A stretch of 64,000 bases of DNA from contig OY992540.1 of the NCBI GenBank assembly GCA_963921195.1, positions 13,337,136-13,401,135 on the forward strand, in the 5' to 3' direction. Numbering within the stretch: the stretch's first letter is position 1; every line of letters starts with the position of its first letter. The notes under the pieces were generated by a model. It was not told the DNA's origin. It worked only from the letters and a program-made list of their open reading frames with translations, and made no database searches. The DNA is from Pegoplata infirma. Its lineage: Eukaryota; Arthropoda; Insecta; Diptera; Anthomyiidae. The position numbers and the translations under genes are program-made. This document shows, one piece after another, positions 43,873 through 55,359 of this stretch.

Positions 43873-45323
43873 TCACGAAGTGCGCGAACCGCTTTTTGGT
43901 AGTACGGACAGGTTGGGCATCCGGTTACATGGTCACTTCTAGTGTCAGTTGTTGCACTTCTACACAATACGCATGATGGGGACTCCGTGCACGCTTTGAT
44001 CTTGTGACCAGTTTCTCCACATCGAAGACACTTGCCTGTGTGGTCCTGTTGACTTTTACATCTAACAGCTGTATGACCAAAATCTAGGCACTTAAAGCAC
44101 CTTCTCGGTGCAAGTTTTGTCCGTATCCGGCACTGCACCCATCCAATACGCACTTTTGAGATTTGGATTAGTTTGTTTGCTAACCCAGCAGCCAGGCCAA
44201 TAGTGGCTGTTTGGGTGCCTCCATACGCTTTCCTTATCGACTTCACCACAGAGGACTGTAATGAGCCAAACTCCTCTGATAAATTTACCAGCGCTATGTG
44301 TATATCTTCTCTAGTAGTGACCCCATCCATATCTCTTATTTCAAGAAGTATTTCGTGGGTCAAAGACCTGACCTCAGCATCAGTGCCTAGTACCTCCCCT
44401 ATGGCGTCTCTAAACTCACTTGTGTCTTGATGAGCAGGTTTGTTCAGCTCAAGAAGCAATTCACCTTTCACCGTTTTCCTTATAGTTTTCACGTTTTCCC
44501 CTAGAGTCTTAAGTTTGGGATCGCTTTTCACCTTCTTCAAAATGTCAGCGTACGATGTATCACCACACGTGTGGATAACCAAGGCATCATGACGAGCCGG
44601 CCTATTTCTATGTCTAGGTTTCCGGCGCACCTTAGTCCAGTTGGATTTTATTTCATCCTGAGGAACTACCGCTTCTTCTGCGGTGCCTACATCAGCAGTT
44701 GTTGCAGCAGTGATTGCCGTACCAGCGTCTGTGCCAGGGGCCGGTTTCTTGGGGCTCGCTATTTTCTTTTTCTTTTTGGTTCTGCTCCCTTTTGGACTAA
44801 GGAATGTGGTATCCCTTTTTCTCTTGGGGGTTTCCGTTTGGATAAGATTTACCCGAACAGCTTCCTCAGTTTGGACTTCCTTACTAAGCAACAATGGCCT
44901 TTCAGCTAGATCTACTCTTTCCGGCACACTAGTATTCTCTTTCGACAACACCATAAAAAGCGCTTGGATCTCACGAGACATCGACACAATCTCCTTATGC
45001 ACGTTAGATCTTCCATTCAGAAAGACTATTAGCCTATCAATTTTATCACCTAGCTTAGCCATATTTCCACGTGGGGCTCCACTACTGCTCGGTGTTTCAC
45101 TTGACACAGTCGTAGGTGGTGATCTCATTATCACTGAACTCCTTCCGAATGGGCTATCTCCCATACTACCATCATTTTTCTTCACCTTCTCTCCTTGTTG
45201 TTTTTGTGCTTGTTGTTGATCATTATTCATTGTGGCGTGGTCCCAACTCAAAGCCGCTATCTCCGCTCGATGTGCAGTCACGTTTAAGATCCCATGGGTC
45301 CCTTTGCAAGCAGTGAGGTCCAT
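43869..45323 (-). CDS. LINE ORF1: gag-like protein with CCHC knuckles
   Basis: 484 residues from the first in-frame ATG at 45323; a second ATG at 45230 (MNNDQQQAQKQQ, A at -3) would give 453 residues and may be the real start. The middle is Lys/Ala-rich (KRKRDTTFLSP, TKKKKKIASPKKPAP). The C-terminus has three CCHC zinc knuckles: CFKCLDFGHTAVRC, CLRCGETGHKIKAC, and CVLC..H...C. R1 ORF1 proteins package the RNA and help reach the target. TGA at 43869-43871 overlaps the ORF2 start. Confidence 0.9.
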   Translation of the reverse strand: MDLTACKGTHGILNVTAHRAEIAALSWDHATMNNDQQQAQKQQGEKVKKNDGSMGDSPFGRSSVIMRSPPTTVSSETPSSSGAPRGNMAKLGDKIDRLIVFLNGRSNVHKEIVSMSREIQALFMVLSKENTSVPERVDLAERPLLLSKEVQTEEAVRVNLIQTETPKRKRDTTFLSPKGSRTKKKKKIASPKKPAPGTDAGTAITAATTADVGTAEEAVVPQDEIKSNWTKVRRKPRHRNRPARHDALVIHTCGDTSYADILKKVKSDPKLKTLGENVKTIRKTVKGELLLELNKPAHQDTSEFRDAIGEVLGTDAEVRSLTHEILLEIRDMDGVTTREDIHIALVNLSEEFGSLQSSVVKSIRKAYGGTQTATIGLAAGLANKLIQISKVRIGWVQCRIRTKLAPRRCFKCLDFGHTAVRCKSQQDHTGKCLRCGETGHKIKACTESPSCVLCRSATTDTRSDHVTGCPTCPYYQKAVRALRE

Positions 45324-46412
45324 GCGAGGGTTGACGAAAGACCTTATGGGAACTTCCGCCAGAGCCAGATCCGTGTAAGTCGGGAGAAGAACCTGCAACC
45401 GATTACTGCACCGCCAACTGAATGGTGACGAGCTTTGAACGTACTTTGAGACTTGCCAGGTTTTAACGGGACGGAGGCAGCTGTGGCATTAGCCTGGAAG
45501 CCATTTCTGCAGAGTTTCACTTCTGCATACTAAGGTTCAAGAATACCACAGCCGTCAGCCCAGGGTTCGTCAATTCCAAATCATTTTCCAGTAATGCCAT
45601 AATCAAGATCGTTCTGGGCTTGATCTTGATGCCTCTCGGCGGGGGTCACAAGTATATATATACCACGGACGTGTTGGGAAGATCCCAGGTTGCGACAGAT
45701 AAAAACACGAAGTTATCCTCGAAGAAACGTGGGGGAAACCACGGAGACGTCACTCTCCCAACTACTCCTCTCTTGAGGGTACCCCTGTGGTTGGATACCT
45801 AATTGAAGGGCGGCATCCACTCGCCCTGACTCAGGACTTCATTAAGCACATGTATCTACTTTAGATACGCTTTCCATACCTGTGACAACTCAGGGTCCGC
45901 GGGGTCGTCAATCCCGTTATCCTATAATAAGGATACCCTTGCGGGGTGTATGTATGTATGTGTGTATGTATGTATGTGTGTATGTATGTTCCGTATGGAC
46001 TCGAAAACGGCTGGACCGATCTTGATGAAATTTTCAGGGAATATTCAGAATAGCCTGGGGAGTAACACTGTGCGGTCAGATTTGTGATACACTCAAAATA
46101 ATTCTACAGTAAAAAAATTAGTAAGTGCGTTGGTAACCCAAATCTACTAATAAGTTACCAATTACCAGTATTACAGTAGTTTTTTTAGTATCTTCAAAGT
46201 GCTAAAATTAGTATTTCTTACTGTTTATGAGTAATTTTTGTTGGTAGTTGGTTTTACTAATTTTTTTACTATTTTTAGCTCAAAAAAGTACTAATATACA
46301 GTAGTTTATTAGGTTTTTAATTTATTTTTGTTAGTAATAATTCCGTAAGGGGGCGCTTGTTTACAAGCAGAGCTACCAACAGTTTTTGCTGCAAAATCGT
46401 TAAATTTTAATT

Positions 46413-47982
46413 CAGTGTTGCCATTATGTTACATTTCGGGTATTTGCTGGTGCTTTTTTGGTTTTGCCGTTTTTTAAATACGCGTTTTTAAAGATAAGGT
46501 ATTTAAGGTCTTATGATACTTGCTAGTTTTTGTATTTTTTATATTTTGGAGAACAGTGCAAATATATTTTTATAGGAAAAATTACCAAGTGTAAAGAGTA
46601 CGACAATATCATTAAAAAACTTAAAACGTCAAAAAATATACATGTGTTATCGATAATTTTTCAGTGACTGTCAAAAAATATATAAAAATTTTCAACTTGA
46701 AATTGACATTTCAAGAATAAAATGTTAACAGTGTTGCCAATTTTATTAGTTTGTGCTCGAATGAAGCGGTTTTACATTTGTTTTGGGCGTTTTTTAGCTA
46801 TTTTGGGCGAGTTATTTTGAAAATAAAAGTTGGCAGAATTGTTTTTTTTGTTTTGCTTTTATTTTATTGTATTTCTTGTTCTTTCTCGCATTTGTTGTTT
46901 CATTCGATCAATCCTAAAAAAATCCAACACAGAAACTAGCAAGTATCATACCACCTTTACTGTGTTTTTTCCATTTTTTTTTAATTTGTGATTTTTGTAA
47001 TATCAATAGATTTTGCTGAAATTTGAAAGTTAAGCCCAAGACCTAATGAAATTGGGAAAATATGAACCATGTTTGGACCTTGGCCTCATACAAACAACCC
47101 CTTTAAATTTGAATTAAGTGACTCTAACAATTGATTTTAATTGTGCCGACGAGGAACTTTCGGTTGTGGCGACTCGCCCCATTTGCTTGCCGACGGCGGC
47201 GTTTGCTCTGAATCGTCGGCTAATTTAAATTTTTGGTTATGGAGTTGTATTTTTGTAATGACGCAATCAAAATATGTATTTTTGATAGAGTTAAATAAAG
47301 AAAATTGGGGTTTATTTTCGTAAAAATTTCAATACAATTTATTGTTTTTATAAAACCAATTTACACAGAACTTTGAACAACGCTATGCGTTGTGATCGAA
47401 TGTGATTTCATCTTAGGTGTGAATTAGGTATAAGTTCATGTAGTGTGAACGTGGCCTTACTCTATACAGGATTAATGATTTTTTGGGATAAGACTCAAAA
47501 TAATGCATGAACCTTCGTAATGCATGAAAAATAAAAAAAAAAATTAAGGCTTATGGTAAGCGGTAGGGAATAACTAGTACATATTTTTCCATTTTTTGTG
47601 GCTATGCATTACATGGTAATGCATACCGTTACTCCCAGTAGATTTAGTCGCCGATATTCAGTTAAAAGAAGCATATTTCTCTCAAAATTGTTTTATATGT
47701 GTTTTTTCCAGTAATTAAAGATCTTAAAAAAAATATCCAATCGGTCCATGTTTGGACTTTCCTACTTGTATTTGTGTAAAAACTTTTTGGTACATATTTT
47801 CTAAATTTTTTTACAACTACGTATTTTTTTGTTTTTGCTTTTTATCCTTTTTACCTCAAAAAGCACATTTTCCATTTTTTTTTAATTTTCTCTTTTTTCT
47901 TGGCGCTTATTTTTGTTTGGTAAATTTTTACCCTTTTCCTACGATTTTTGCGCTTTTTTTCATATTGATAATGGCAACACTG
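46413..47982. mobile_element. Possible hAT-like element in G
   Basis: Ends CAGTGTTGCCATTAT and ATTATCAA-like...ATAATGGCAACACTG are inverted repeats of about 15 bp. The flanks TTTTAATT and TTTTTAAT are similar but not an exact 8-bp duplication. Another CAGTGTTGCCA at 46729 and an inverted pair AAACTAGCAAGTATCATA (46930) / TATGATACTTGCTAGTTT (46512) show further nesting. No transposase seen. Confidence 0.5.
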
Positions 47983-48015
47983 TTTTTAATAGCTACAAAA
48001 TTCTCCTTCACAATT

Positions 48016-48211
48016 CAGCAGCAAGCAGCAGACAGCAAAAATTAAGAGTACACTATTTAATTATAATTTCACTAAAATGCCGTATTTTTTATTTCTTAAC
48101 ATTGCAAAATCACACATCAATTTGCAAATACAATAAGTAAGGCTTTAATAAATTTATAATTTATAATAAAACAGGTACTTTATATTTTTTGCCGTCTGCT
48201 GCTTGCTGCTG
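48016..48211. repeat. Foldback, CAGCAGCAAGCAGCAG family
   Basis: CAGCAGCAAGCAGCAGACAG and its inverted partner GTCTGCTGCTTGCTGCTG enclose an AT-rich loop. Related to 19149-19259. Confidence 0.8.
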
Positions 48212-49860
48212 CAGTGTGTGCGAACACTACTTTTGCTCGCATTAACTGCAGTGCTACCAACTGTTTTTTCTGTTTGTTTAGTGCGAAAAAGAATTAGAAA
48301 AAGTAACAACGCGATACCCAGTCACGGAGTGTTTGTGAAAAAAATATATGTTAAATTTATTTAATTAAATTGTGTTAAAGTAATTAAATATAAATGTTAT
48401 TTATTTAAATATGTACATTAAATAAAATGCAATTAATAATAAAACTACATAATATTTTTTGTTAAATCGTTTTTTATTTCAATGATTGTGTAAGAAAAAA
48501 ATTTAAGCTGAAGAAGAATATTATGGATACACACACGTATACAAAAAAAATGTATGTATAAAAAAAGCACCCTCTGTAGTAAAATGTTTGTACATACATT
48601 TGAACATGTATTGAGAAAATATTATTTTTTTTTTTATGTTTTTAGCAATCGCTTCCAAAATATATTTCAATGGTATGGCGACAACATTTATATTTTCAAA
48701 TGTCTGACGTGGTACAATCTATGGTACATTTTTAAGCAGCGCAAGAAGACATGTAATTAAGTATATCTTATAACCGAAGTGAAATAAAAAATCATTTATA
48801 TAAAATTTTTTCTGATTTTTATTTACTAAAACTGATATAGGTAGTAGTTTTATTAACTAAAATTAGCAATTTTATTTACTAAAATTAGTAATTTTTTTTA
48901 CTAAATAGGGCAAAAATTTTAAATATTTATGATTTTTTTAGTAATTATATTTACTAAATTTGTAGTAAATTGCAGTAATATTTACTGTTTTTTTAGTATT
49001 TTTCATGTACTACATATTAGTAACAAATTTTAGTATTGATTACCAATTCCTGCACTAGGTCCTTTTGGACTAAAACATTAGTACTCGTAGCTAAATTTTT
49101 AGTATTGAATACCCACGTTTTTTTTTGAGTGTATATAAAGATATATAAAGAAAACGGATTAACCGATTTTGATGAAATTTAAACCAAAGATAGAACTAAC
49201 CGAGTACTATTTGCCAAATTAGAGCGTGATCGAACAAATGGGCGTAAAATGACATGCTTTTTTGCCTTTGGGGGCGAGGGGTGGGCAAAATTGAATTTTT
49301 ACATTGCACCACTAATGACAGCTATATATAAAAAACGGATGGACCGATTTTGATGAAATTTAAACCAACGATAGTACTAACCAAGTACTAAATATGCGCC
49401 CAATTGTAGCGTGATCGGACAAATTAACGTAAAATGCCATGCCCCTTTGTATTGAATTGAATGTCATTTCTGCATGCTCCGCAATAACGCGAAAACTGTT
49501 GATTCGATTTTAATTAAATTTTCAGCACTGATTGTGTTAACCGAGTGCGTAACTATAGGCCATGTTATACTTCGATTGGAAAAAGGGGGCGTAAAATGCC
49601 ACGCTCTTTGTACTATACTGGACGTTGTCAGCCTGTATATCTGCCTGTTTTGAAATCACGCAAAAACGAATAAGCCGAATCTGTCCCTACTGATAGAACT
49701 AACCGAGCGGGAACTGTTGGTCATATGTAGAGCGTGATTAGGCAAAAGGGTAAAAATGTCACTCCAGTTTTTCATAAATAAAAAGTTATTTCCTCCTCTT
49801 TCGCAATCACACAAAAACTGATGTCAATGAAATTTGCAGCACAGATAGTACTAATCGAGG

Positions 49861-50212
49861 ATGCAGCATGGAACTTTAGACTATCACGATTCGATAAAAA
49901 TGCGTAAAATGACACGCCCCTTTATACTATACTTAACGTTATGTCTGTCTGTTTTGAAATCACGCAAAAACCGCTGAACCGATTTTGTTGAAATTTCTCT
50001 ATAGATTGTGCTAACCGAGGGTAGAACTAGTCGAGGATGCAGCATGGAACTTTAGACTATCACGATTCGATAAAAATGCGTTAAATGACACGCCTCTTTG
50101 TTCTATACTTAACGTTATGTCTGTCTGTTTTGAAATCACGCAAAAACCGCTGAACCGATTTTGCTGAGATTTCTCTATAGATTGTTCTAACCGAGGCTGG
50201 ACCCAGACCCGT
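49861..50212. repeat. 176-bp tandem duplication in the Helitron-like 3' part
   Basis: ATGCAGCATGGAACTTTAGA starts at 49861 and again at 50037, and the following ~165 bp (TATCACGATTCGATAAAAAT, AAATCACGCAAAAACCGCTG) match with few changes. Looser versions of the same line lie between 49140 and 49860. Confidence 0.85.
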
Positions 50213-50454
50213 GCTTTAATTTTGTCCGACACTATATTTTAATTAAGATGCAATATAAAACGGTTTTTTTATTAGGGCCAGCAACGCGGACCGGGTATAG
50301 CTAGTTAATAAATATTTGTCAATAAAAAATTATAATATTTAAAAATTACGGCTTCCCTGAATTAATCCCCATTATGCCTATCGTTCAACCCACTGTGCAA
50401 CTAGTTTTCACAAAATTCTTTCTTTGAAATTTGGGAAAAATGGTCACCCTGTGT

Positions 50455-51582
50455 TAAAGATGCACGCGTGACACGATTTACCGTGCGATCGTGAGTGAAA
50501 TGTATTTTTACTCACGTGATCGTGAGTGAAATTTATTTTTACTCACGTGATCATGAGTGCCCATGATTAGAGAAAATAGTTTCGTGCGTGAGCGTGAGTG
50601 AATAAGTTTTGTTTCGTGAGTTTGCGTGATTGTTTTAGTGCTGTCTGAAGCAGAAAACAAGTAAGAAAATTGTCATCATATTAAATTTAGAGGGTAAATA
50701 ATACAAAATTGTGATTTTAATAAATTTTTATGATCGTTTTTAAAAAATTATATACTTTTTTTGCAAAAAATTGAAAAAAGTAAAATAAAAACTTGTTTGT
50801 ATGGGTTAAAGTTGAAAAATGTGGAAGCAAATTTAATTGCTAAAAATTATAGGCATTTCTGGTATTCCTATACCGGTTTCAAAGAGTGTTTACTTCATGA
50901 GAGTGAAAAAAATTTAAGTTACACTCAGAAAATTATGTAAGTTACTACATGTAAGTTGTTTGTATATTTTACAGTAGTTAGTTATTTTCAACTACAAAGT
51001 CAGTTGTTTTTGTATGAAAAATATCAAACAACTATTTCTGTTAGTTATTTTAAGTACTTTTTTTGAATAACTAACAAAAAAGTACTGTGATGTAGTAAAA
51101 GTTATTTAAAGTAGTTAATTTTATTTTTTTTTTCTATATCTGAAAAATTTTCAAAGTTTTTTCTAAAAAATAAAAATAATTTTTCGTTTTTTTTATTTTT
51201 CACAACTTTAAAAAAAAAAAAAAAAACTGAAAAAATTTGGTCTTAAATTTTTTCTAAAAAATTTTTAGAAAAAAATAAATTATTTATAGATTTTTTTTAT
51301 TTTTAGTTCTTAGTATTTTAGTTCTTTTGACCACAAATGTAAGTAGTTTTTACTACATAAGTCATTTGTTTTTTGTCAGTAAAAATAACTAACATTGTTA
51401 GTTGATTTAACTGAAAAAGTAGTTGACCACAAAACAACTTACAAAGTAGTTATTTTAACTGACATTTTCAGTCGATTTTACTAACATAATTTTTTGAGTG
51501 TACCTACTCACGCGAACGTGCGTGAACGGAAGCAGAACAAAAAAAATTTCGTGCGTGAAATTCACTCACGCGCCCATCTCTA
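50455..51582. mobile_element. hAT-like element of the CGTGA family, split by family A
   Basis: Ends TAAAGATGCACG and CGCCCATCTCTA with subterminal GTGATCGTGAGTG motifs, matching the element at 33200-38174. The flanks CCCTGTGT and ACCTGTTT may be a decayed 8-bp duplication. A family-A copy (50922-51500) is inserted. 50805-50886 resembles 8664-8752. Confidence 0.65.
50922..51500 (+). mobile_element. Family-A MITE, complete copy
   Basis: CACTCAGAAAATTATGTAAG to ATTTTTTGAGTG, TA on both sides (50920-50921, 51501-51502). Inserted in the hAT-like element. Confidence 0.88.
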
Positions 51583-51806
51583 ACCTGTTTATACCTTCCG
51601 ATCACAGCATTGGGATTTACACTCAAAAAAAAAGACTTAACTTAAACTTTGGAAAAATTTTCTTCAAAATACTTTATAAATTTTTCTACAATTTAGTTAA
51701 ATTTAACTAAAAGTTGGGAAATTTTCTTAACTGTTAGGAAAAAGTGTTAGTTCATGTACTGTTAAATAGTCCATTATTCTCGTTAAATCGACTTCCCTAA
51801 TACATG

Positions 51807-52333
51807 CACTCAGAAAATTATGTAAGTTACTACATGTTAGTTGTTTGTATATTTTACAGTAGTTAGTTGTTTTCAACTACAAAGTCAGTTGTTTTTGTAT
51901 GCAAAATATCAAACAACTATTTCTGTTAGTTATTTTAAGTCGTTTTTTGAATAACTAACAAAAAAGTACTGTAATGTAGTAACAGTTATTTAAAGTAGTT
52001 AATTTTATTTTTTATCTCTAAAAAATTTTCAAAGTTTTTTTTTCAAAAAATAAAAATAAAAAAAAAATAAAAAAAATATTAAAAAAATTTGGTCTTTAAT
52101 TTTTTTTTTTTTTTTTAAATATATATTGTTTATTTTATTTTTACTACGTGTTAGTTGTTTTGACTACAAATGTAAGTAATTTTTACTACATAAGTAAGTT
52201 GTTTTTTGTCAGTTAAAATAACTAACATTGTTAGTTGATTTAACTGAAAAAGTAGTTGACCCCAAAACAACTTACAAAGTAGTTATTTTAACTGACATTT
52301 TCAGTTGATTTTACTAATATAATTTTTTGAGTG
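51807..52333 (+). mobile_element. Family-A MITE with TG duplication
   Basis: Same ends as other copies but flanked by TG on both sides (51805-51806, 52334-52335) rather than TA. 527 bp; shortened in the homopolymer centre. Confidence 0.85.
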
Positions 52334-52375
52334 TGGAAGAAATTCTTACCGCCAAAGAAATTTCTTTATCTTTAA

Positions 52376-52494
52376 GGGCGGATTACTCAATGAAAATTTA
52401 GCTGCTAACTGCCGAAGCCTTATGTCAACATTTGTATGAAAAAGTTAAATTTAACAGAGAGTTATTTTATAACGGAGCATTGAGTAATCCAGCC
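52376..52494. repeat. Short MITE, TAA duplication, second copy
   Basis: GGGCGGATTACTCAATG and CATTGAGTAATCCAGCC, flanked by TAA (52373-52375, 52495-52497). It is the better preserved relative of 218-329, sharing AAAAAGTTAAATTTAACNGA in the middle. Confidence 0.85.
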
Positions 52495-52559
52495 TAAGAC
52501 TTATTCCTCTTTCTTAGTATTAGGAAGTAATTTTCTACCCATAAGTGCATCATCTTAGA

Positions 52560-54060
52560 TTTGAGGAAGTTTTTTCCACTATTTTAGTAAAATCTTTATA
52601 ACTTGGGAAAAAAATTTTTCAAGAAACTTAAAATCGCGATATCTCGAAAACTAAGCCAGATAGAGCAAAATGGAGGCCATTTTGGTTTTTCTTTGACTTC
52701 CATATTATCGCCGATCCTCTTAACATCTGTCACCCCAATGGGTCCTAACTTTGGATTTAAACAAGTTTTCATTCCCGAAAATTTTTAAATGCTTATATCT
52801 CGGTAAAAATTGGCAACACAACAAAAAGCCAACACAACCAATAAGCTCTGCGAGTAACAGTTTATCGAATTTTTAAAATTCTCAAGACCCCAGTGGTTCC
52901 CTAAATTCTCGTATCTCAAAAACTAATAGTAAGTTCAGATTGGCCTCTAAGCCCCGTTTAACGAGGTTTCGTTCCAAACCTCATTGGAAAATACGTATAT
53001 ACCCGCGGTGCCCTGTGATCAAAGTTTTGGTATTTTAGAAAATTTCCACCAAAAACTCTAAACTTTGCTCGAAGGGCGCCAAAGGTTAAAATATTCTGAT
53101 TTGTATCAAAGTAAGTTTAAATGAAAGTTCGTCTCAAGCTCTATAAAAAAGTCAATGAAAAAAAAAATTAGGATTTTTTTAAATTCTTTTTAACGTAAGA
53201 AAACCCGCAATTTTTGGAATTTTTTAACAAATTTCAAATTGCAATCTCTCTAAAATTGTTCAAACGATTATTTGTAATCAGCATGCCAAAGTTCATACAT
53301 AACAATAATGTATCGCAAGATATTTTTTTTATATTTTCATTTTTCAAAAATCGAAAATGTTGGTGCAAATTTTTCAAAAATTAAAATGATTGGATTTGCC
53401 TCAAATTAAGTTTAAATAAAACTCTGTCTTAAGCTCTGTGAAGGGTCAAAGGACCGACATTTTGAGATTTTTTTTTTAATTCTTGAACTTAGGAAAAAAA
53501 CTGCTATTTTTTTAAAATTTCAAATAGCGAAATCTCGAAAGCCGTTAGACCGATATTGATTTTTTGATATTCGTGTTCAGAGCATCAAAATTAATAAATA
53601 TTATGTATCGCAAGACATTATTTTTTTAATTTTTAAAATTTCAAAGCTTTGATTGCCGGACGCCACGGGTTAATTTAATCTGATTGGCCTCAAATTTGTA
53701 ACGCATAAGTTATAGGCCTAAAAATAAAATTTAAACATGTAAAAAAATAATTTCCACATCATAAATTAGTTTAAAAAAATATTTTTTGTGTGATAGTTTC
53801 CGAAACCTACGCAAGTGTTAAAATTGTTGTGTTCGAACAGGCGAGTTTTTAAATTGAAAATACAAGGTTTTAACGGGGTTTCGAGGCCAATCTAAACATA
53901 TTATAAAAGCAAAATGTCTTAGAATTTTCAAAAATTTAAAATTACAATGAGATTTTTTTTCAAAATTCTTTTCAAAAAGAAAAAATTTTCGAAATCTGAG
54001 ATTGTTTCCATATTTTTTTGTGAACATTTGTTAACGTTTGATATTTTTTTTTTGAATTTT
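52560..54060. repeat. Intronic non-coding, repeat K
   Basis: 52600-52810 (GCGATATCTCGAAAACTAAG, CCCCAATGGGT) recurs in diverged direct form at 55360-55560. Similar CGAAATCTCGAAAGC lines at 53520-53560 suggest several degraded units of one repeat. No gene seen. Confidence 0.55.
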
Positions 54061-54125
54061 GAAAATAATAGTAAAAGTAAATCAAATATTTGACAAAGTT
54101 TATTGTATTTTCAAAATCTACTTAC

Positions 54126-54320
54126 AAACATTTGTCTTTTAGCTTTATCACGTTTAGCCAAGATAACAACCCAACCACCAAATGACAACATTATAACGGC
54201 TGGTACTAAAACACCAGCCAATATACCAGATTTTCTTATCCAGGCATGGTAGATAGCCAAAAATATGACTAATGATGCCAATATTACTGCCACTAAACGA
54301 CCATTAGCCTTCCGCTCTTC
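54126..54320 (-). CDS. Unrecognised membrane protein gene, internal exon
   Basis: Acceptor TTTATTTTAG|GAAGAGCGG (54320) and donor ATGTTT|GTAAGT (54126), 65 codons, phase 0 at both ends. It reads EERKANGRLV, a hydrophobic stretch AVILASLVIFLAIYHAW, IRKSG, a second stretch ILAGVLVPAVIMLSFGGWVV, then ILAKRDKAKRQMF. Two membrane segments joined by a tight basic turn put both flanks on the same side. The following exon (39968) starts with EKYLEEVAAK, continuing the charged helix. Confidence 0.8.
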
Positions 54321-54770
54321 CTAAAATAAATAAAAAAACGAAAATTACGTTCAATTATATAGAAATCATAAAAAATGAGAAAATATGGTTTTCCCAAAAA
54401 AATAAAAATTTAAAAAATAATTGATTATCATTAAAATCAAAATCAAAATAAAAATTCTCATTATCACCTTCACAAAATTGTTAATAAATTACATATTTTG
54501 CACATACATACACACACATGGAAAAGTAATAATTTTTTCGCACACTCTTTCAACAAAAAACTCAATTTTTGTTAACATTAATTTTACCATATTGTACTTA
54601 ATTAAGTTTTATTAATTGTATAATAAAATAAACAATATTTTCTTTTTTTTATTTCAACGTTTCATACCAAATTGATGAGCTGTAATTTATTTTTAATTAT
54701 TTTAAAAAAATTTACCGAAGCAAAATTTATTAATCCATCAAAATAATTTTGATGCACGCAGAGGTTAGAG
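54321..54770. other. Intronic non-coding DNA
   Basis: AT-rich sequence directly upstream of the acceptor; nothing recognised. Confidence 0.4.
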
Positions 54771-55077
54771 GCACTTTACACACAGACTTTTTTCCTTGAT
54801 TTTTTTTCAATTCCCTTTTGAAATTTCTTCGTTTTCTTCTCTTATTCTGCCTTTTTGACCACAAACTCGAATGCAGTAGCAGACATGCAAGAAAAAAAGT
54901 CTGTGTGTAAAGTCCCTCTTAGACGGACTTTACACACGGACTTTTTTCCTTGCATGTCTGCTACTGCATTCGAGTTTGTGGGCAAAAGAGGTGGAATAAG
55001 AGAAGAAAACGAAGAAATTTCAAAAGGGAATTGAAAAAAATCAAGGAAAAAAGTCTGTTTGTAAATACCGTCTTAGA
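54771..55077. repeat. Inverted repeat (foldback), about 145-bp arms
   Basis: Arms 54771-54917 and 54928-55070 share CTTTACACACAGACTTTTTT / AAAAAAGTCTGTTTGTAAA and TCGAATGCAGTAGCAGACAT with its complement. The centre is CCCTCTTAGACGGAC. Likely a foldback MITE. Confidence 0.85.
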
Positions 55078-55079
55078 AG

Positions 55080-55330
55080 GATTTATTTCCCTAATTCAAT
55101 TTGGCATTCCGAGTGAAAATTTATTGATTGCATTCCCTAATCAAATTTTAGCGAATTAAATGAATGAATTATGGACTCATTCGATTTAAAAATATCAAAT
55201 GAATTCGATTTATTTTTCATTCAACTTTCAAAAATCGAATAAATTCGATTTATTTTTTCATTCGACTTTTAAATATCGAATGCATTTCATTGCGATTGCA
55301 ATCGATATCTTTTTCATCGATTGGAATGAA
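55080..55330. repeat. Reverse copy of the GAATGCATTCGATT repeat
   Basis: GAATAAATTCGATTTATTTT and TCGAATGCATTTCATTGCG lines, with CATTCCCTAATC and AATTCAATTTGG segments, mirror 25540-25830. Confidence 0.65.
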
Positions 55331-55359
55331 CTTTTTTCTGATCCTTCGAATGCATAAAA

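Larger units (their letters stand above)
40742..45947 (-). mobile_element. R1-clade (Waldo-like) LINE, near full length
   Basis: About 5.2 kb on the minus strand with a poly(A) tail (T run at 40742-40765), two overlapping ORFs and a 5' region to about 45947 (CGCAAGGGTATCC). Both sides are GTATGTATGTGTGTATG repeats, so the insertion site and target duplication are in the microsatellite. Read on the element's strand this is an ACAY repeat, the known target of the R1-clade family Waldo. It lies in an intron in the same transcriptional direction as the host gene. Confidence 0.85.
46090..49131. mobile_element. TIR element G (CACTCAAAA ends)
   Basis: Begins CACTCAAAATAATTCTACAG and ends CCACGTTTTTTTTTGAGTG, flanked by TA (46088-46089, 49132-49133). 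Both terminal regions are rich in TTAGTA/TACTAA motifs (46110-46340 and 48820-49110). It carries at least two further elements (46413-47982 and 48016-48211) and no recognised ORF. The ends resemble those of family A, L, Q, X and Y. Confidence 0.75.
40687..50304. mobile_element. Helitron-like element, heavily interrupted
   Basis: Left end A|TCTATATATATAAAAATGG at 40687 and right end GGGTATAGCTAG|T at 50304 obey the Helitron rule (TC...CTAG inserted between A and T). Next to the left end is a GTAT/GTGT microsatellite. The body (45950-46089 and 49132-50304) repeats GGACCGATTTTGATGAAATT-like lines, common in insect non-autonomous Helitrons. A clear 3' hairpin was not seen and no Rep/helicase is present. 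Insertions: an R1-clade LINE (40742-45947) and element G (46090-49131). Confidence 0.55.

Noticed and set aside
41009..45316. Many plus-strand ORFs across the LINE
   Set aside because: They are antisense shadows of ORF1 and ORF2 with no domains.
46751..46939. Small hydrophobic ORF in element G
   Set aside because: AT-rich low-complexity translation without homology or gene context.
40687..50304. Autonomous Helitron
   Set aside because: No Rep/helicase ORF is present; only the ends and repeat lines support a non-autonomous Helitron-like element.
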